DNA of 64,000 bases, from positions 46,275 through 110,274 of the forward strand of contig CAIOCT010000126.1 of NCBI GenBank assembly GCA_903856725.1. The letters run 5' to 3'. This document shows positions 52,543 through 62,362 of the stretch, in pieces. The notes under the pieces were generated by a model. The model had not been told where the DNA came from and made no database searches. It worked only from the letters and a program-made list of their open reading frames with translations. The DNA is from an uncultured Verrucomicrobiota bacterium (lineage in GTDB: Bacteria > Verrucomicrobiota > Verrucomicrobiia > Opitutales > Opitutaceae). Each line of letters starts with the position of its first letter. Position 1 is the stretch's first letter. The position numbers and the translations under genes were made by a program.

Positions 52543-53301
52543 TTAGTAAGTAGCCGTGAAATCTGCAGGCAACGGGGCGGTGGCTTTAAAGGCGCAGGTT
52601 CGGCCAGCGAACTCGTAGGTGAAACTGGTTTCGAGTGAATGTAAAAAGAGCCGTTTATTTTTAGTCGCCTTAGCAAAGGAACGATTGCGGGCAAAATCGC
52701 CATAAGTTTGATCACCAATAATCGGTGAATGGCGTTTCGCACATTGCACGCGGAGTTGATGACTCCGCCCAGTGAGCGGCTCTAGGCGAATCAGGGAGGT
52801 CGAAAAGTTTCGCTGGGTATGCTTAATTAAACGGTAGCGCGTTTCTGCCGGCACATTACCAATGAGGGAGGTGCGCAATTGGCCACGGATATTTTTTACC
52901 GCAAGTTGATCGTACCAGGATTCAGAATCCTTGTGTGGCTTACCAAAAACTAACGCCTGATAAATTTTGGTTACTTGCTTTTTTAGATAGTGCTCGCGAA
53001 TCGCGATAGCCAGTTTTTCGCTGGCCGCGGTCAAGATCACTCCGGACGTAGCAGAATCGAGTCGATTCAGCAGCCACAACTGACGGTCACTGCCATCAGC
53101 AGCTTTCCAGCTAAAACATTGGGTCTCTTTGTCGTAACGGCAGGTTAGCAAAGAACGCGGTTCATCCTGGGATGAATTGGGGTGTGAAAGCACCCCGAAA
53201 GGTTTATCAAATGCAGCCAGACCATTGGCATCGCGCGCTAGCAATTGAACGCCAGTCGCCAACGGCAGCGTACTCCAGAAATCTGTGGAAAGGACGCTCA
53301 T
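52543..53301 (-). CDS. RluA-family RNA pseudouridine synthase
   Basis: A 252-residue protein with the catalytic Asp in 'LNRLDSATSGVILTA' (HRLD-like motif). 'GLAAFDKPFGVLSHP' starts the fold, and 'LTGRSHQLRVQCAKRHSPII' then 'GDQTYGD' completes the RluA signature. It isomerises specific uridines in rRNA or tRNA; the target cannot be told, and no S4 domain is present. The ATG overlaps the stop of the TonB-like gene upstream (4 bp), so it ends a maf - TonB-like - rluA operon. Confidence 0.9.
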   Translation of the reverse strand: MSVLSTDFWSTLPLATGVQLLARDANGLAAFDKPFGVLSHPNSSQDEPRSLLTCRYDKETQCFSWKAADGSDRQLWLLNRLDSATSGVILTAASEKLAIAIREHYLKKQVTKIYQALVFGKPHKDSESWYDQLAVKNIRGQLRTSLIGNVPAETRYRLIKHTQRNFSTSLIRLEPLTGRSHQLRVQCAKRHSPIIGDQTYGDFARNRSFAKATKNKRLFLHSLETSFTYEFAGRTCAFKATAPLPADFTATY

Positions 53302-54407
53302 TGGTAATAGAAGGCCAAGGTGAGCTCCTGTTGATCACCGAGAACGGCGATCATTTGCTGCGACCATTTACGATAAGGTTGGGGATACGTAATCGCATTT
53401 TGGCATGAGAAAACCCCTTGCTTACCGCTGTCGGCATCCTCGACCTTCACAATATCTGTTTCGCCCTTAGCATTAATTTTGAAAGTAATAACCACATGCG
53501 AGCCCCGCGGAGGCGAAACGCGACTCTCTTCAAGAATGCGATACCAGGTGACTTGGATGATCTCGAGCATCTCGTTGAGATATTCACCATATTCACTCCA
53601 GTGCGCGTCGCGACCGACAATCCCAACATTAGCAGCACCCGCGAGACGGGTGGTCAGAACAGTGGTGCGATTGAGCGAGGTGGAGGCCAAGCGGGGCCTT
53701 TCCTTGGGTTGCGCATGCGCAGTCTGCTGAACAGCGACGAGCCCCCCCTCGAGATTTTTGGAATGTGCATCTCCTTCAACCGCCTTATCCGCATGGGTCG
53801 TTGGTGCTTTGGATTTAGCCTTATTCATGGCGATACCATCTTCAGATTTTCCTTCAATTTTCTCGAAGCCATTTAACGGAACCTGTTCGGCGCGCGCTAA
53901 CTGCTCAGCCCGATCGGCGGCTTCGTCTTTACTCGGGTCGCGACTCGGGGCACTCGGTGGCTGCGGGGGGGCTAAATTACCAGAAACGATGGCGGTATCG
54001 TTTTTAATCTTATCCTGCCCTTGAATGCTCGGGCGATTTTCAGGATCCTTTTCTTTGGCAGCGACCTCTTGAGCGGACTGTTGGTTCCGGTTGCTAAAGT
54101 TGTCAGTTTTATCCGGAATATTTTCCGGAGCGGCTGAGTTAGTTTCAACAAACTTAAAAGGGTCGCGCGGCTTAGGCGCGGGCTGGGCGAGCTCAAAGTC
54201 GAAAGTTTTTCCAGGTTTAGACCGCGTTACGTTGATGCCACTGTGTACTCCTGAAAATTTAGTGAAGGCAAATTGCGGCGAAAATAGGATCAACAGGATG
54301 TGAAAGAGAATCGTACAGGCGATGCCGATGATAATAGAGCGGTCCAGCGGGCCACGGCCGAGCATATCAGCGGGACGGTCAGACGCAGGAATGGACGGAG
54401 CAGGCAC
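53298..54407 (-). CDS. TonB/TolA-like membrane-anchored protein (second copy)
   Basis: A 369-residue protein with one membrane span near residues 24-44 ('SIIIGIACTILFHILLILFS'). A long Pro/Asp/Lys/Gln-rich spacer follows, then a C-terminal domain with 'LEIIQVTWYRILEESRVSPP' and 'VVITFKINAKGETDIVKVED', like TonB/TolA C-termini. It ends 'ELTLAFYYQ'. No ExbB/ExbD genes are adjacent, unlike the first TonB-type gene at 45.2 kb; it may share that motor or have a structural role. It lies between maf (10 bp) and rluA (4-bp overlap). Topology is clear, exact role unknown. Confidence 0.68.
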   Translation of the reverse strand: MPAPSIPASDRPADMLGRGPLDRSIIIGIACTILFHILLILFSPQFAFTKFSGVHSGINVTRSKPGKTFDFELAQPAPKPRDPFKFVETNSAAPENIPDKTDNFSNRNQQSAQEVAAKEKDPENRPSIQGQDKIKNDTAIVSGNLAPPQPPSAPSRDPSKDEAADRAEQLARAEQVPLNGFEKIEGKSEDGIAMNKAKSKAPTTHADKAVEGDAHSKNLEGGLVAVQQTAHAQPKERPRLASTSLNRTTVLTTRLAGAANVGIVGRDAHWSEYGEYLNEMLEIIQVTWYRILEESRVSPPRGSHVVITFKINAKGETDIVKVEDADSGKQGVFSCQNAITYPQPYRKWSQQMIAVLGDQQELTLAFYYQ

Positions 54408-54416
54408 AGGATTTAA

Positions 54417-55001
54417 TCAACGGGTCAGACCCGCCTGAGTCAAAAGTTGTTTCATTTCTTCTAGTGGTAGACCCACAATATTCGAGAGTGATCCCGTAAA
54501 TCCTGCGATAATTAGCTCACTGGCCTCCTGAATAGCGTAGCCGCCTGCTTTGTCCAAGGTGTGGACTCGGCTCAGGTAAAGTTCGATCGTAGCTTCATCT
54601 AATGATTTGAAGGTAACCTCGCTCGCGACACCCCGATCAAGACTTAGGCCGTCAGCCTGACGGCGAATGGCCAGCCCTGTAAAAACAGTGTGCCGCGTTC
54701 CACTCAGGAGGCGCAACATGCTCCGAGCCTCAGCGGCATCGCGCGGCTTGTTCAAAACAGTATTTCCAACAAACACAGTCGTATCCGCTCCGATCACGGT
54801 GGACTGGGGGTGCTGAGCAGCAACCCAGTCGGCTTTGAGAGCAGCATTATGCCGTACCATTTCGCGAGGATCAGCATCAGGAGCTTCATGCTCGATCACC
54901 TCAGCTGGGATGATCTCAAACTTAACCCCGAGCGACGCGAGCAGCTCTTTCCGTCGCGGTGAGGCGGAGGCAAGGATAAGGCGCTGTGCTGACAAATTCA
55001 T
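54417..55001 (-). CDS. maf: Maf family nucleotide pyrophosphatase
   Basis: A 194-residue protein matching Maf length. 'LILASASPRRKELLASLGV' is the diagnostic start. 'STVIGADTTVFVGNTVLNKP' and 'KPRDAAEARSMLRLLSGTRH' contain the conserved Asp and Lys/Pro residues, and 'DKAGGYAIQE' is the KAG-Y motif. Maf proteins hydrolyse dTTP/UTP or modified nucleotides to clean the pool and are linked to septum formation. It is first in the maf - TonB-like - rluA operon and divergent from nadE by 147 bp. Confidence 0.95.
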   Translation of the reverse strand: MNLSAQRLILASASPRRKELLASLGVKFEIIPAEVIEHEAPDADPREMVRHNAALKADWVAAQHPQSTVIGADTTVFVGNTVLNKPRDAAEARSMLRLLSGTRHTVFTGLAIRRQADGLSLDRGVASEVTFKSLDEATIELYLSRVHTLDKAGGYAIQEASELIIAGFTGSLSNIVGLPLEEMKQLLTQAGLTR

Positions 55002-55148
55002 TGGTCGATCACCCGTTAGGCCTGATCAGGCCACGGCGGTCCACTGGATTGCTTTGTCAGCGGTCCGCTCGCAATGAAAAAGTCCTGAGTAAAATGGTGG
55101 CTTGAGGTTGCAGTTCAGCACTTTGCCCTCAAAGTCAGGTTTCATCCC

Positions 55149-56804
55149 ATGCGCATTGGCTTAGCTCAAATCAACACCATCGTCGGCGACCTCGCGGGCA
55201 ATAGTCGCCGTATCCTCGAAGCTTACCACACGCTCGTGGCTCAAGGTGCAGAGCTGGTTCTCTATCCTGAACTCGTCGTCTCAGGTTACCCACCGCGCGA
55301 TCTTTTATTTAAAAAGCGCTTCATCGCCGATGTAGAACGGACCACGCAGGCAATCGCCGCGGAGATCGGTACCGTGCCCGCAATTGTCGGTTACACTGAG
55401 GCTAATCAAACTGGCCAAGGTCGAGCGGCTTATAACGCAGCCGCTTTTTGCCACCAAGGGAAAATCCTCACTTCCGCGCGTAAATGTTTGTTACCCACGT
55501 ACGATATTTTCGACGAAGATCGTTATTTCGAACCTGCGGCCGAACCAACGGTGATCGTGTTCGAGGGGAAGCGCATCGGACTGACCATCTGCGAAGATAT
55601 CTGGACTCATGCGATGATTTCGACGCGGCGTTTATATCATGGAGTGGTGCCCGTGCAGCAACTCGCCGCACAACATTGCGATTTGATGGTAAATCTTTCG
55701 GCTAGTCCGTGGAATCATGGTAAAGGCAGCCTACGCCATAAGCTCATCGGTGATACCGCCCAGCAACTCGGCTGTCCGGTAATTTACGTCAATGCCATCG
55801 GCGGCAATGACGAGATTATCTTTGACGGACGGAGTGTGGCTTGCGACGCCGAGGGGCAAATACTCGGCGGGTTGGCCGCCTTTCGCGAGGAGCTTAAAGT
55901 TATTACGATTGGCGAAGCGACGGCGACTCAAGCACCGTATCGCCACGGAACTTTTGAGCAGGAAGAGCTGGCTGATATTTACGATGCCCTCGTTCTTGGG
56001 GTCAGAGATTACGCCCAAAAAACGGGGTTTAAAAAAGCGCTGCTGGGCCTTTCCGGCGGTATAGATTCTGCGCTGACCGCCGTGATTGCCGCCGAAGCGT
56101 TAGGCCCGAAAAATGTTATTGGGGTCAGTTTACCATCTGTAATTTCGAGTCAGCACAGCAAAGATGATGCCCGGATACTCGCGCAGCAACTCGGCATCGA
56201 ATACCATACACTCTCGATTGCGGATACTGTTACTGCCGCCGAGCAAACGCTGGCGCCCATTTTTACAGGCCGGGTTCGCGACATTGCCGAGGAAAATATT
56301 CAAGCCCGCGCGCGCGGCCTGCTGCTGATGGCCATTTCAAATAAATTTGGAGCTCTGCTCCTCACCACCGGAAATAAGAGTGAATTGGCGGTTGGGTATT
56401 GCACCCTTTATGGTGACATGTGCGGGGGCCTCGCGGTCATTAGCGATGTATTCAAGATGCAGGTGTATGCTCTCTCTCGCTGGATTAATCGTCACGGAGA
56501 AATTATTCCCGCGAGTAGCATCGAAAAGGCGCCCAGCGCAGAATTGCGTCCCGACCAAACTGATCAGGATAGTTTGCCGCCCTATGAAATGCTTGACGCT
56601 ATTCTCAAGGGCTACGTGGAAGAAGGCTTAGCACGCGCCGACTTAGTTGCCCAAGGTTTTTCATCCGCGATTGTAAACGATGTCGTACGCAAAGTTGATC
56701 TTAATGAATACAAGCGCAAGCAGGCGGCTCCGGGACTAAAAATCACTCCCCTAGCCTTTGGCGTCGGGCGCCGCATTCCCATAGTCCAAAAATACGTTAG
56801 TTAA
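55149..56804 (+). CDS. nadE: Glutamine-dependent NAD+ synthetase
   Basis: A 551-residue two-domain enzyme. The N-terminal nitrilase-type glutaminase has the Glu-Lys-Cys triad: Glu41 in '[14 protein letters not shown]', Lys in '[17 protein letters not shown]' and Cys in '[11 protein letters not shown]'. The C-terminal synthetase has the ATP-PPi loop '[20 protein letters not shown]' and '[19 protein letters not shown]'. It makes NAD+ from nicotinate adenine dinucleotide using glutamine ammonia. hemL follows 18 bp after, on the same strand, probably co-transcribed. Confidence 0.97.
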   Translation: MRIGLAQINTIVGDLAGNSRRILEAYHTLVAQGAELVLYPELVVSGYPPRDLLFKKRFIADVERTTQAIAAEIGTVPAIVGYTEANQTGQGRAAYNAAAFCHQGKILTSARKCLLPTYDIFDEDRYFEPAAEPTVIVFEGKRIGLTICEDIWTHAMISTRRLYHGVVPVQQLAAQHCDLMVNLSASPWNHGKGSLRHKLIGDTAQQLGCPVIYVNAIGGNDEIIFDGRSVACDAEGQILGGLAAFREELKVITIGEATATQAPYRHGTFEQEELADIYDALVLGVRDYAQKTGFKKALLGLSGGIDSALTAVIAAEALGPKNVIGVSLPSVISSQHSKDDARILAQQLGIEYHTLSIADTVTAAEQTLAPIFTGRVRDIAEENIQARARGLLLMAISNKFGALLLTTGNKSELAVGYCTLYGDMCGGLAVISDVFKMQVYALSRWINRHGEIIPASSIEKAPSAELRPDQTDQDSLPPYEMLDAILKGYVEEGLARADLVAQGFSSAIVNDVVRKVDLNEYKRKQAAPGLKITPLAFGVGRRIPIVQKYVS

Positions 56805-56822
56805 TTCAACGCCGTCTTTTTT

Positions 56823-58106
56823 ATGTCTGCCCCACTCTCCGACCAACTGTTCGCCCGAGCCCTGCAGCTAATGCCCGGCGGGGTTAATTCACCGGTCCGC
56901 GCTTTTCGCTCAGTCGGGGGCGCCCCATTTTTCACTCAGGCAGCTCATGGCGCCACGCTCACTACCGTCGATGGCCGTGAGTTGATCGACTTTGTCTGTA
57001 CCTGGGGCCCCGCCATCCATGGGCACAATCACCCGCACATCAAAGCCGCCATTGCGGCCGCGTTGGAACGAGGCACCAGTTTTGGCACGCCTAATCCCGC
57101 AGAAGTAACCATGGCGGAGTTGATCGTTAAATTTTTCCCTTCAATTCAAAAAGTCCGCATGTGCAATAGTGGCACGGAAGCCACGATGTCGGCGATTCGT
57201 CTAGCCCGCGGGTTCACCCGGCGTGATAAAATCATTAAATTTGCCGGTTGCTATCATGGCCACTCTGACTCGCTCCTGATCAAGGCTGGCTCTGGGGCCC
57301 TGACGCACGGGCATCCTGACAGTGCGGGTATTCCCGCAGTCTTCGCGCAAGAAACAATTGTTCTACCCTACAACGACACTGCAGCAATTGATGCCGCTTT
57401 CGCTGCTCACCCAGGAAAAATTGCCGGCGTTATCCTTGAACCTTACATTGGCAACGTCGGTTTTATCAAACCCGATGCCGGCTATCACCAGCACCTCCGC
57501 AAAAGCTGCAGTGCGCACGGCTCCTTATTAATTTTTGATGAAGTGATGACGGGATTTCGGCTCGCGGCTGGCGGCGTGCAAGAACTCGAAAAAATCACGC
57601 CTGACCTTACCTGCTTAGGTAAAATCATTGGTGGTGGCCTACCGGTCGGCGCGTTTGGCGGACGCGCCGAAATTATGGACCAATTAGCTCCGCTCGGCCC
57701 GGTCTACCAAGCCGGCACTCTCAGCGGAAACCCGCTCGCGATGGCGGCGGGCATTGCGTCACTGCAAATGCTGGCGGAACTCAAACCGTACGCGCGCCTC
57801 GACGCACTGGGCCGACAGCTTTGCAGTGCCGCTCTGGCGGCTGCGAAAACCAAGGGCATTGCGCTCCAAGCGCCGCAAGTGGGCTCCATGTTTAGTTTGT
57901 TTTTTACTTCGACGCCGGTACGCGATCTGCCCAGTGCGCTCACCTCGGACGCCAAATTATTTGGCAGGTTTTTCCAGAATTGCTTAGACCAAGGGGTTTA
58001 TCTTCCGCCGAGCGCTTATGAATCGTGGTTCTTAAGCACGGCCCACGAAGGGGCGGCCATCGATCGGGCCTGTACCGTAGTTACCCAAGCCATTAAAAAC
58101 CTCTAG
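56823..58106 (+). CDS. hemL: Glutamate-1-semialdehyde 2,1-aminomutase
   Basis: A 427-residue pyridoxal-phosphate enzyme of standard length, making 5-aminolevulinate for haem. '[20 protein letters not shown]' is the diagnostic N-terminus. '[20 protein letters not shown]', '[20 protein letters not shown]' and '[14 protein letters not shown]' follow. '[17 protein letters not shown]' holds the cofactor Asp, and '[20 protein letters not shown]' holds the Schiff-base Lys. It indicates the C5 route from glutamyl-tRNA. It lies directly after nadE and converges on xerC/D with 13 bp between. Confidence 0.97.
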   Translation: MSAPLSDQLFARALQLMPGGVNSPVRAFRSVGGAPFFTQAAHGATLTTVDGRELIDFVCTWGPAIHGHNHPHIKAAIAAALERGTSFGTPNPAEVTMAELIVKFFPSIQKVRMCNSGTEATMSAIRLARGFTRRDKIIKFAGCYHGHSDSLLIKAGSGALTHGHPDSAGIPAVFAQETIVLPYNDTAAIDAAFAAHPGKIAGVILEPYIGNVGFIKPDAGYHQHLRKSCSAHGSLLIFDEVMTGFRLAAGGVQELEKITPDLTCLGKIIGGGLPVGAFGGRAEIMDQLAPLGPVYQAGTLSGNPLAMAAGIASLQMLAELKPYARLDALGRQLCSAALAAAKTKGIALQAPQVGSMFSLFFTSTPVRDLPSALTSDAKLFGRFFQNCLDQGVYLPPSAYESWFLSTAHEGAAIDRACTVVTQAIKNL

Positions 58107-58119
58107 CTGCTCTTGGCGG

Positions 58120-59064
58120 TTATGCGCGCGGATGCGCTTTGGCGTATATTTCTTTTAGTCGGGCGACGCTCGTATGCGTATAAATCTGCGTGGTCGTTAA
58201 ATTAACATGTCCAAGCAATTCTTGCACCGCCCGTAAATCGGCTCCGGAATTAAGCAAATGAGTAGCGTAAGAGTGTCGTAATTTATGTGGCGATATATCC
58301 ATCGGCAGGTCAGCCAGCGCTAGGTATTTTTTTATTAACAACTGGACCGCCCGCGGGGTCATACCCTGACCCGGGGCTACCGTAATGACGGGATCTTGTG
58401 GATCAACTCGTGGGGCATAGGTTTCCCGGAATTTTTTAAGAACCGCCAAAGCGACTGCGCCGAGAGGGCAAATCCGTTCCTTCTGCCCCTTCCCGATGAC
58501 CCGGGCAGTCCCCGCCTCGAAATCGATCGCTGCATAACGCAAGGCCACGAGCTCACTCACGCGAAAGCCACCGCCATAGAGCAACTCCAGGACGAGACGA
58601 TCGCGCCACGCGCTGGCCGCGTCCAAACTCTCCGCAAGGAGCAATTTTTGAGGCCCACTCAAGAGCAGGGTCATTTGGGTTTCAGTTAAAAACTTCGGCA
58701 AAGCCCGTTCCAATTTAGGTAGCGGTACGCCGACGAATGGATTGCGGGTTACTTTGCCTTGCTGCAGCCAATAGCGAAAAAAGGTCCGCAATCCCGCGAC
58801 ATGATTATGCAAGGTACGCCGGTTAAACCGACGCTGAGCTTCGATGATAAAATCTCGCGTATCACGAGGCGTGAGCTGCGCAAATCCTTGGGTCGCTCGT
58901 TTCGTCTGTTCAAGCCAGGCGTAGAGATCAACGAGGGCTTGGTGATAATTGCGTACGGTGTATTTCGAGTAACGACGCTCTTTGGTAAGGTAATCTGTAA
59001 ATGGTTGCAACCAGTCGGCCACAATCGCGATGGGGACGATCACCCGTGGTGACATTTTTTTCAC
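58120..59064 (-). CDS. Tyrosine recombinase XerC/XerD
   Basis: A 314-residue tyrosine recombinase. The N-terminal SAM-like DNA-binding domain shows 'DYLTKERRYSKYTVRNYHQA'. The catalytic domain has Arg in 'LLYGGGFRVSELVALRY', Lys in 'VIGKGQKERICPLG', His-x2-Arg in 'SPHKLRHSYATHLLNSGADL', His in 'LLGHVNLTTTQIYTH', and Tyr in the last of these (IYTH). Xer proteins resolve chromosome dimers at dif with FtsK. Housekeeping-type sequence and neighbours suggest Xer rather than a mobile-element integrase; I cannot tell XerC from XerD. No dif site was recognised here. Confidence 0.9.
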   Translation of the reverse strand: MKKMSPRVIVPIAIVADWLQPFTDYLTKERRYSKYTVRNYHQALVDLYAWLEQTKRATQGFAQLTPRDTRDFIIEAQRRFNRRTLHNHVAGLRTFFRYWLQQGKVTRNPFVGVPLPKLERALPKFLTETQMTLLLSGPQKLLLAESLDAASAWRDRLVLELLYGGGFRVSELVALRYAAIDFEAGTARVIGKGQKERICPLGAVALAVLKKFRETYAPRVDPQDPVITVAPGQGMTPRAVQLLIKKYLALADLPMDISPHKLRHSYATHLLNSGADLRAVQELLGHVNLTTTQIYTHTSVARLKEIYAKAHPRA

Positions 59065-59143
59065 AGGAAAATAAAATACCCCGACGCAAGAGCCTCGACC
59101 TTCATGGCAGAAATACTGGGCTATTGATTACGGCGATCACAGG

Positions 59144-59821
59144 CTATCGATTAATAGGTTGCGGTGTTGCCGGATGCTCTAGCGCCTGCATAATGCGGGT
59201 CGTCTCTTGGCGAAGGGCGCCTTCCGGATCGAGACCAGTAACACGAGCGGCTGCCGTCAACTCGAACAGCATGCGACCGAGGGTCGCTTGATCAAGTTGC
59301 GGACCGAGAGCCGCAATTTGATCGGCATCAATCACACCAGCAGTGGGTAGCTTAGCTTTATCAATTTGCTTCCAGACATTCTCAGCAAACATCAGGGCCG
59401 GCAGTTGCGGTGGAAGATGCTTAAAGAGGGTCGACTGCGTTTTGCCTGCCGCCGCCTTTTCTTGAGCCTTAACTTTCTCCCAAACCTCAATCACCTGAGC
59501 GGAATTGTCAGCTTGCCCCGAGCCGAAGACGTGCGGATGGCGCCGGACTAGCTTGGCATTGATGTCTCGAGCGACGTCCTCAAAATTAAAGTCACCTCGT
59601 TCCGCTGCTAATTGAGCATGAAACACGACTTGTACCAAAACATCGCCCAGTTCCTCACGCATATGAGACAGATCGTGGCGATCAATGGTCTCAAGTAATT
59701 CACTCACCTCATCGATCAGGCAACGCGCGAGGGTTTGATGTGTTTGCTCACGATCCCAGGGGCAACCGTCAGGGGCACGGAGGCGAACCATAGTTTGGCA
59801 GAGGTCTTCGATGGCTGACAT
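59144..59821 (-). CDS. mazG: MazG nucleoside triphosphate pyrophosphohydrolase
   Basis: A 225-residue all-alpha NTP pyrophosphatase. 'MVRLRAPDGCPWDREQTHQT' is the family start. The metal-binding EExxE-type acid cluster is in 'CLIDEVSELLETIDRHDLSH' and 'MREELGDVLVQVVFHAQLAA', and 'KLVRRHPHVFGSGQA' follows. It is slightly shorter than E. coli MazG (about 263), mainly in the C-terminal half. MazG removes pyrophosphate from (d)NTPs and lowers ppGpp in E. coli under starvation. It is a separate gene 80 bp upstream of xerC/D on the same strand, divergent from trpC. Confidence 0.92.
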   Translation of the reverse strand: MSAIEDLCQTMVRLRAPDGCPWDREQTHQTLARCLIDEVSELLETIDRHDLSHMREELGDVLVQVVFHAQLAAERGDFNFEDVARDINAKLVRRHPHVFGSGQADNSAQVIEVWEKVKAQEKAAAGKTQSTLFKHLPPQLPALMFAENVWKQIDKAKLPTAGVIDADQIAALGPQLDQATLGRMLFELTAAARVTGLDPEGALRQETTRIMQALEHPATPQPINR

Positions 59822-59922
59822 AGACCCTGTGAGTAATCAGGAATTCCGCGAAAGACACCTAAAAAGCTGAGTATTTTCAGTTTCCAATCCAGCGATTTCG
59901 TGTGTTTCGTAAGGTCATCTCC

Positions 59923-60723
59923 ATGGATAAGCTGACTGAAATAATGACGCACAAGCGGCACGAAATCGCGCCCCTCTTAAGGCCGGTATTTATCGATGAG
60001 CTTAGCGAGCTCAACGCGACGCTTCCCCGCCCCCCTTCTTTTTTACAAGCACTCCGCCGACCAGATGGTCAACTCGCGGTGATTGCAGAAATTAAACGAC
60101 GCTCGCCCTCGGCGGGTGTGATTAGCGCCAATACCGGAGCGCTCGAACAAGCGCTGCGTTACCGAAGCGCTGGGGCCAGCGCCCTCTCAATTTTAACAGA
60201 TGAAAAATATTTTGGGGGGACACTCGCCGATTTAGCGGCCGTCACCAAAGATTTTGCTACTAACCTGCCGGCCCTGGCCTGTTTACGCAAAGATTTCATG
60301 GTGCATCCGATTCAGGTCCAGCAAGCCCGTATCGCGGGGGCTAGCGCGATTTTGATTATTGTTCGGGCCTTACAGGATGAAGAAATCAGAGCACTGCACG
60401 CTGCGGCGAAGGCAGCGGGACTCGACGTACTGTTCGAAATTCATAATCGCGAAGAACTCACCCGCGCGCTGGACCACAACGCGCAAATCATTGGGGTAAA
60501 TAATCGTGATTTGGCGGTATTCAAAACTGATCTCACCTTGAGCGAGCAACTGATTCCGTTATTCCCCAAAGGGGTGATTGCGGTCAGCGAAAGTGGGATC
60601 AGCACCCCGGCTGACGCGGCCCGCGTGAAAGCCGCGGGTGCCCGCGCCGTGCTTGTTGGTGAAGCGCTCATGCGGTCGCCCAACCCTGCTAATTTAATCC
60701 GCGATTTTCGCCGCCAAAATTGA
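59923..60723 (+). CDS. trpC: Indole-3-glycerol phosphate synthase
   Basis: A 266-residue TIM-barrel enzyme of tryptophan synthesis. The ATG at 59923 begins 'MDKLTEIMTHKRHEIAPLLR', the usual start, with AAGG spaced suitably before it; a GTG at 59902 would add 7 residues. Catalytic residues are in 'VIAEIKRRSPSAGVISANTG' (Glu, Lys), 'LTDEKYFGGTLADLAAV', 'CLRKDFMVHPIQVQQARIAG' (Lys), 'EIHNREELTRAL', 'GVNNRDL' and 'AVSESGIST'. No other trp gene is adjacent. The stop overlaps the TTG start option of ksgA, so the two are coupled. Confidence 0.96.
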   Translation: MDKLTEIMTHKRHEIAPLLRPVFIDELSELNATLPRPPSFLQALRRPDGQLAVIAEIKRRSPSAGVISANTGALEQALRYRSAGASALSILTDEKYFGGTLADLAAVTKDFATNLPALACLRKDFMVHPIQVQQARIAGASAILIIVRALQDEEIRALHAAAKAAGLDVLFEIHNREELTRALDHNAQIIGVNNRDLAVFKTDLTLSEQLIPLFPKGVIAVSESGISTPADAARVKAAGARAVLVGEALMRSPNPANLIRDFRRQN

Positions 60724-60734
60724 GCACTCTTTCG

Positions 60735-61574
60735 ATGCCGCTTTCACTTACGACTACGCGTGACCTGCTCACGCAGCTTAATCACCAGCCTAAGCATTTT
60801 TTGGGTCAGAATTTTTTGGTCGACGGAAATATTGTTCACAAGTCGCTCGAACTTGCCGGGATTGGTCACGGTGATACGGTCGTCGAAATCGGACCGGGCT
60901 TAGGAACTTTAACGAACGCACTCCTTTCGGCTGGGGCGGAAGTTTGGGCTGTTGAGAAAGACCGGCAACTGCACGCCCATCTGCTCACCACCTTAGCCTC
61001 TACGCAATCGCGACTGCATTTAATGGAAGGTGATGCGATGGACGCCCCGCTGGCAGGGCTACCGCCCACCCGCGCAACTTCTTTTAAGATTGTGGCGAAC
61101 CTGCCATATGCGATCGCCACTCCTTGGCTCGATGCCGTGCTCTCGGGTCCCTTGCCTGAGCGCATGGTGCTGATGCTGCAGCAAGAAGCCGCGCAACGCT
61201 ATGTTGCCAAGCCAGGTTCCAAACAATTCGGAGCCATCTCGATTTTGCTGCAAGCCGTCTTCGACGTTGCGCCTGGGCATAAGGTTGACGCCTCCTGTTT
61301 TTATCCCCGCCCGGATATTGAATCTTACCTACTCCAACTCGTCCGTAAGCCCAGTCCATTTATTTTTACAGCCGAAAATAAAGCACTCATTCGCGCTTGT
61401 TTTCAGCAGCGCCGGAAACAAATCGGGGGGCTTTTGCGCGGCAAGTTATCCCCAGAGAAAGCGCAGACTTGGCTGAGCGATTTGGCGGCTACCGGTCTCG
61501 GGCCACAGACTCGTCCCGAGCAAATTCCCGTGAGCCTATGGCAGAAATTCGGGGAAAACCCACGGCCCGCTTAA
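60735..61574 (+). CDS. ksgA: 16S rRNA dimethyladenosine transferase KsgA
   Basis: A 279-residue methyltransferase from the ATG at 60735. A TTG at 60720, overlapping the trpC stop, would add 5 residues and is a real alternative. 'HFLGQNFLVDGNIVHKSLEL' is the KsgA N-terminal signature. 'VVEIGPGLGTLTNALLSAGA' binds S-adenosylmethionine, and 'KIVANLPYAIATPWLD' is the NLPY catalytic motif. 'QQEAAQRYVAKPGSKQFGAI' and 'ACFQQRRKQIGGLL' complete it. It dimethylates two adenosines near the 3' end of 16S rRNA during small-subunit maturation. Confidence 0.95.
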   Translation: MPLSLTTTRDLLTQLNHQPKHFLGQNFLVDGNIVHKSLELAGIGHGDTVVEIGPGLGTLTNALLSAGAEVWAVEKDRQLHAHLLTTLASTQSRLHLMEGDAMDAPLAGLPPTRATSFKIVANLPYAIATPWLDAVLSGPLPERMVLMLQQEAAQRYVAKPGSKQFGAISILLQAVFDVAPGHKVDASCFYPRPDIESYLLQLVRKPSPFIFTAENKALIRACFQQRRKQIGGLLRGKLSPEKAQTWLSDLAATGLGPQTRPEQIPVSLWQKFGENPRPA

Positions 61575-61614
61575 AATTCTTTTCACGATGCCTGTGTTTT
61601 GTCAGGATTTCCGG

Positions 61615-62286
61615 ATGTCCTCCCGTCTCATGCTTGCCCTGGCTATCGGGTGCAACCTGCCGGCGGCGGTGTCGGCAGAGTCTGTTGGACTCATGGGGAA
61701 ATTAGAGGGGGACCTGTATCTTTCAGCGACTGGAGAATATAAGATTATCGCCCCCGTATTGCATGAACTAGGGGGCACCATTACTGATACAGAGAATGTC
61801 GTTACCTTCAGTGACAGCTACAACACGCATATCAGTATAGCCTGTTTCCCCCAAGATGCCTCGCAACGGTGGGAGTTCCAGACGAGCGCCCGGCGAGACT
61901 ATCTCTTGTATTTTTTCACTGAATTTGTCCTCGCTGATTTTCAAAAACGCTTCCCTGGTGCCGCGATCCAAAGCGCGCGCTTTTTACCCGAATTGAACGA
62001 TGGCGCTCTGCTAACCTACGCGCTCTTGCCCGGCGGTTCATTTTTTGAAGATAAATCTAAAATCACCGCGGCCCCTGGCTGGGTACCTGTTCAAGCCAAG
62101 CGCGGCTCTTTGCTTTTTGTCCGGCGGGGATTCATTTACGTGCTGAGTGCCGAACTAGCCGAACGCGCAACGCAACGCAGCACCTACCAAATGACCACCG
62201 AGCAAGAAGATACTTTATTAAGCGTACGTCTGACGGAATTGGTGAAGCGCTTAATATTCAATAATGAGCTAGCGCCCAAGGCCTGA
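61615..62286 (+). CDS. Secreted protein of unknown function
   Basis: A protein of 223 residues from the ATG at 61615, which has AGGA a suitable distance upstream; an ATG at 61588 adds 9 residues before the signal. A Sec signal covers 'SSRLMLALAIGCNLPAAVSA'. I do not recognise the family. The mature part is mixed alpha/beta: 'LYLSATGEYKIIAPVLHELG', 'VTFSDSYNTHISIACFPQDA', then a helix 'FTEFVLADFQKRFPGAAIQ', and a strand-rich end 'GSLLFVRRGFIYVLSAELAE'. The layout resembles small exported lipid- or stress-associated proteins, but no motif supports a function. It is 40 bp after ksgA and may be co-transcribed. Confidence 0.7.
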   Translation: MSSRLMLALAIGCNLPAAVSAESVGLMGKLEGDLYLSATGEYKIIAPVLHELGGTITDTENVVTFSDSYNTHISIACFPQDASQRWEFQTSARRDYLLYFFTEFVLADFQKRFPGAAIQSARFLPELNDGALLTYALLPGGSFFEDKSKITAAPGWVPVQAKRGSLLFVRRGFIYVLSAELAERATQRSTYQMTTEQEDTLLSVRLTELVKRLIFNNELAPKA

Positions 62287-62362
62287 TCCTCGCTTACTGA
62301 ATTTTTTTGTAAAAACAGGCTATGCGCAGTTATGGTCGCTCACTTTAAGCCATCTTTTAACT

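Noticed and set aside
58120..59064. Integrase of a mobile element
   Set aside because: Length, motifs and surrounding housekeeping genes fit Xer; no adjacent tRNA, excisionase or attachment repeats were seen.
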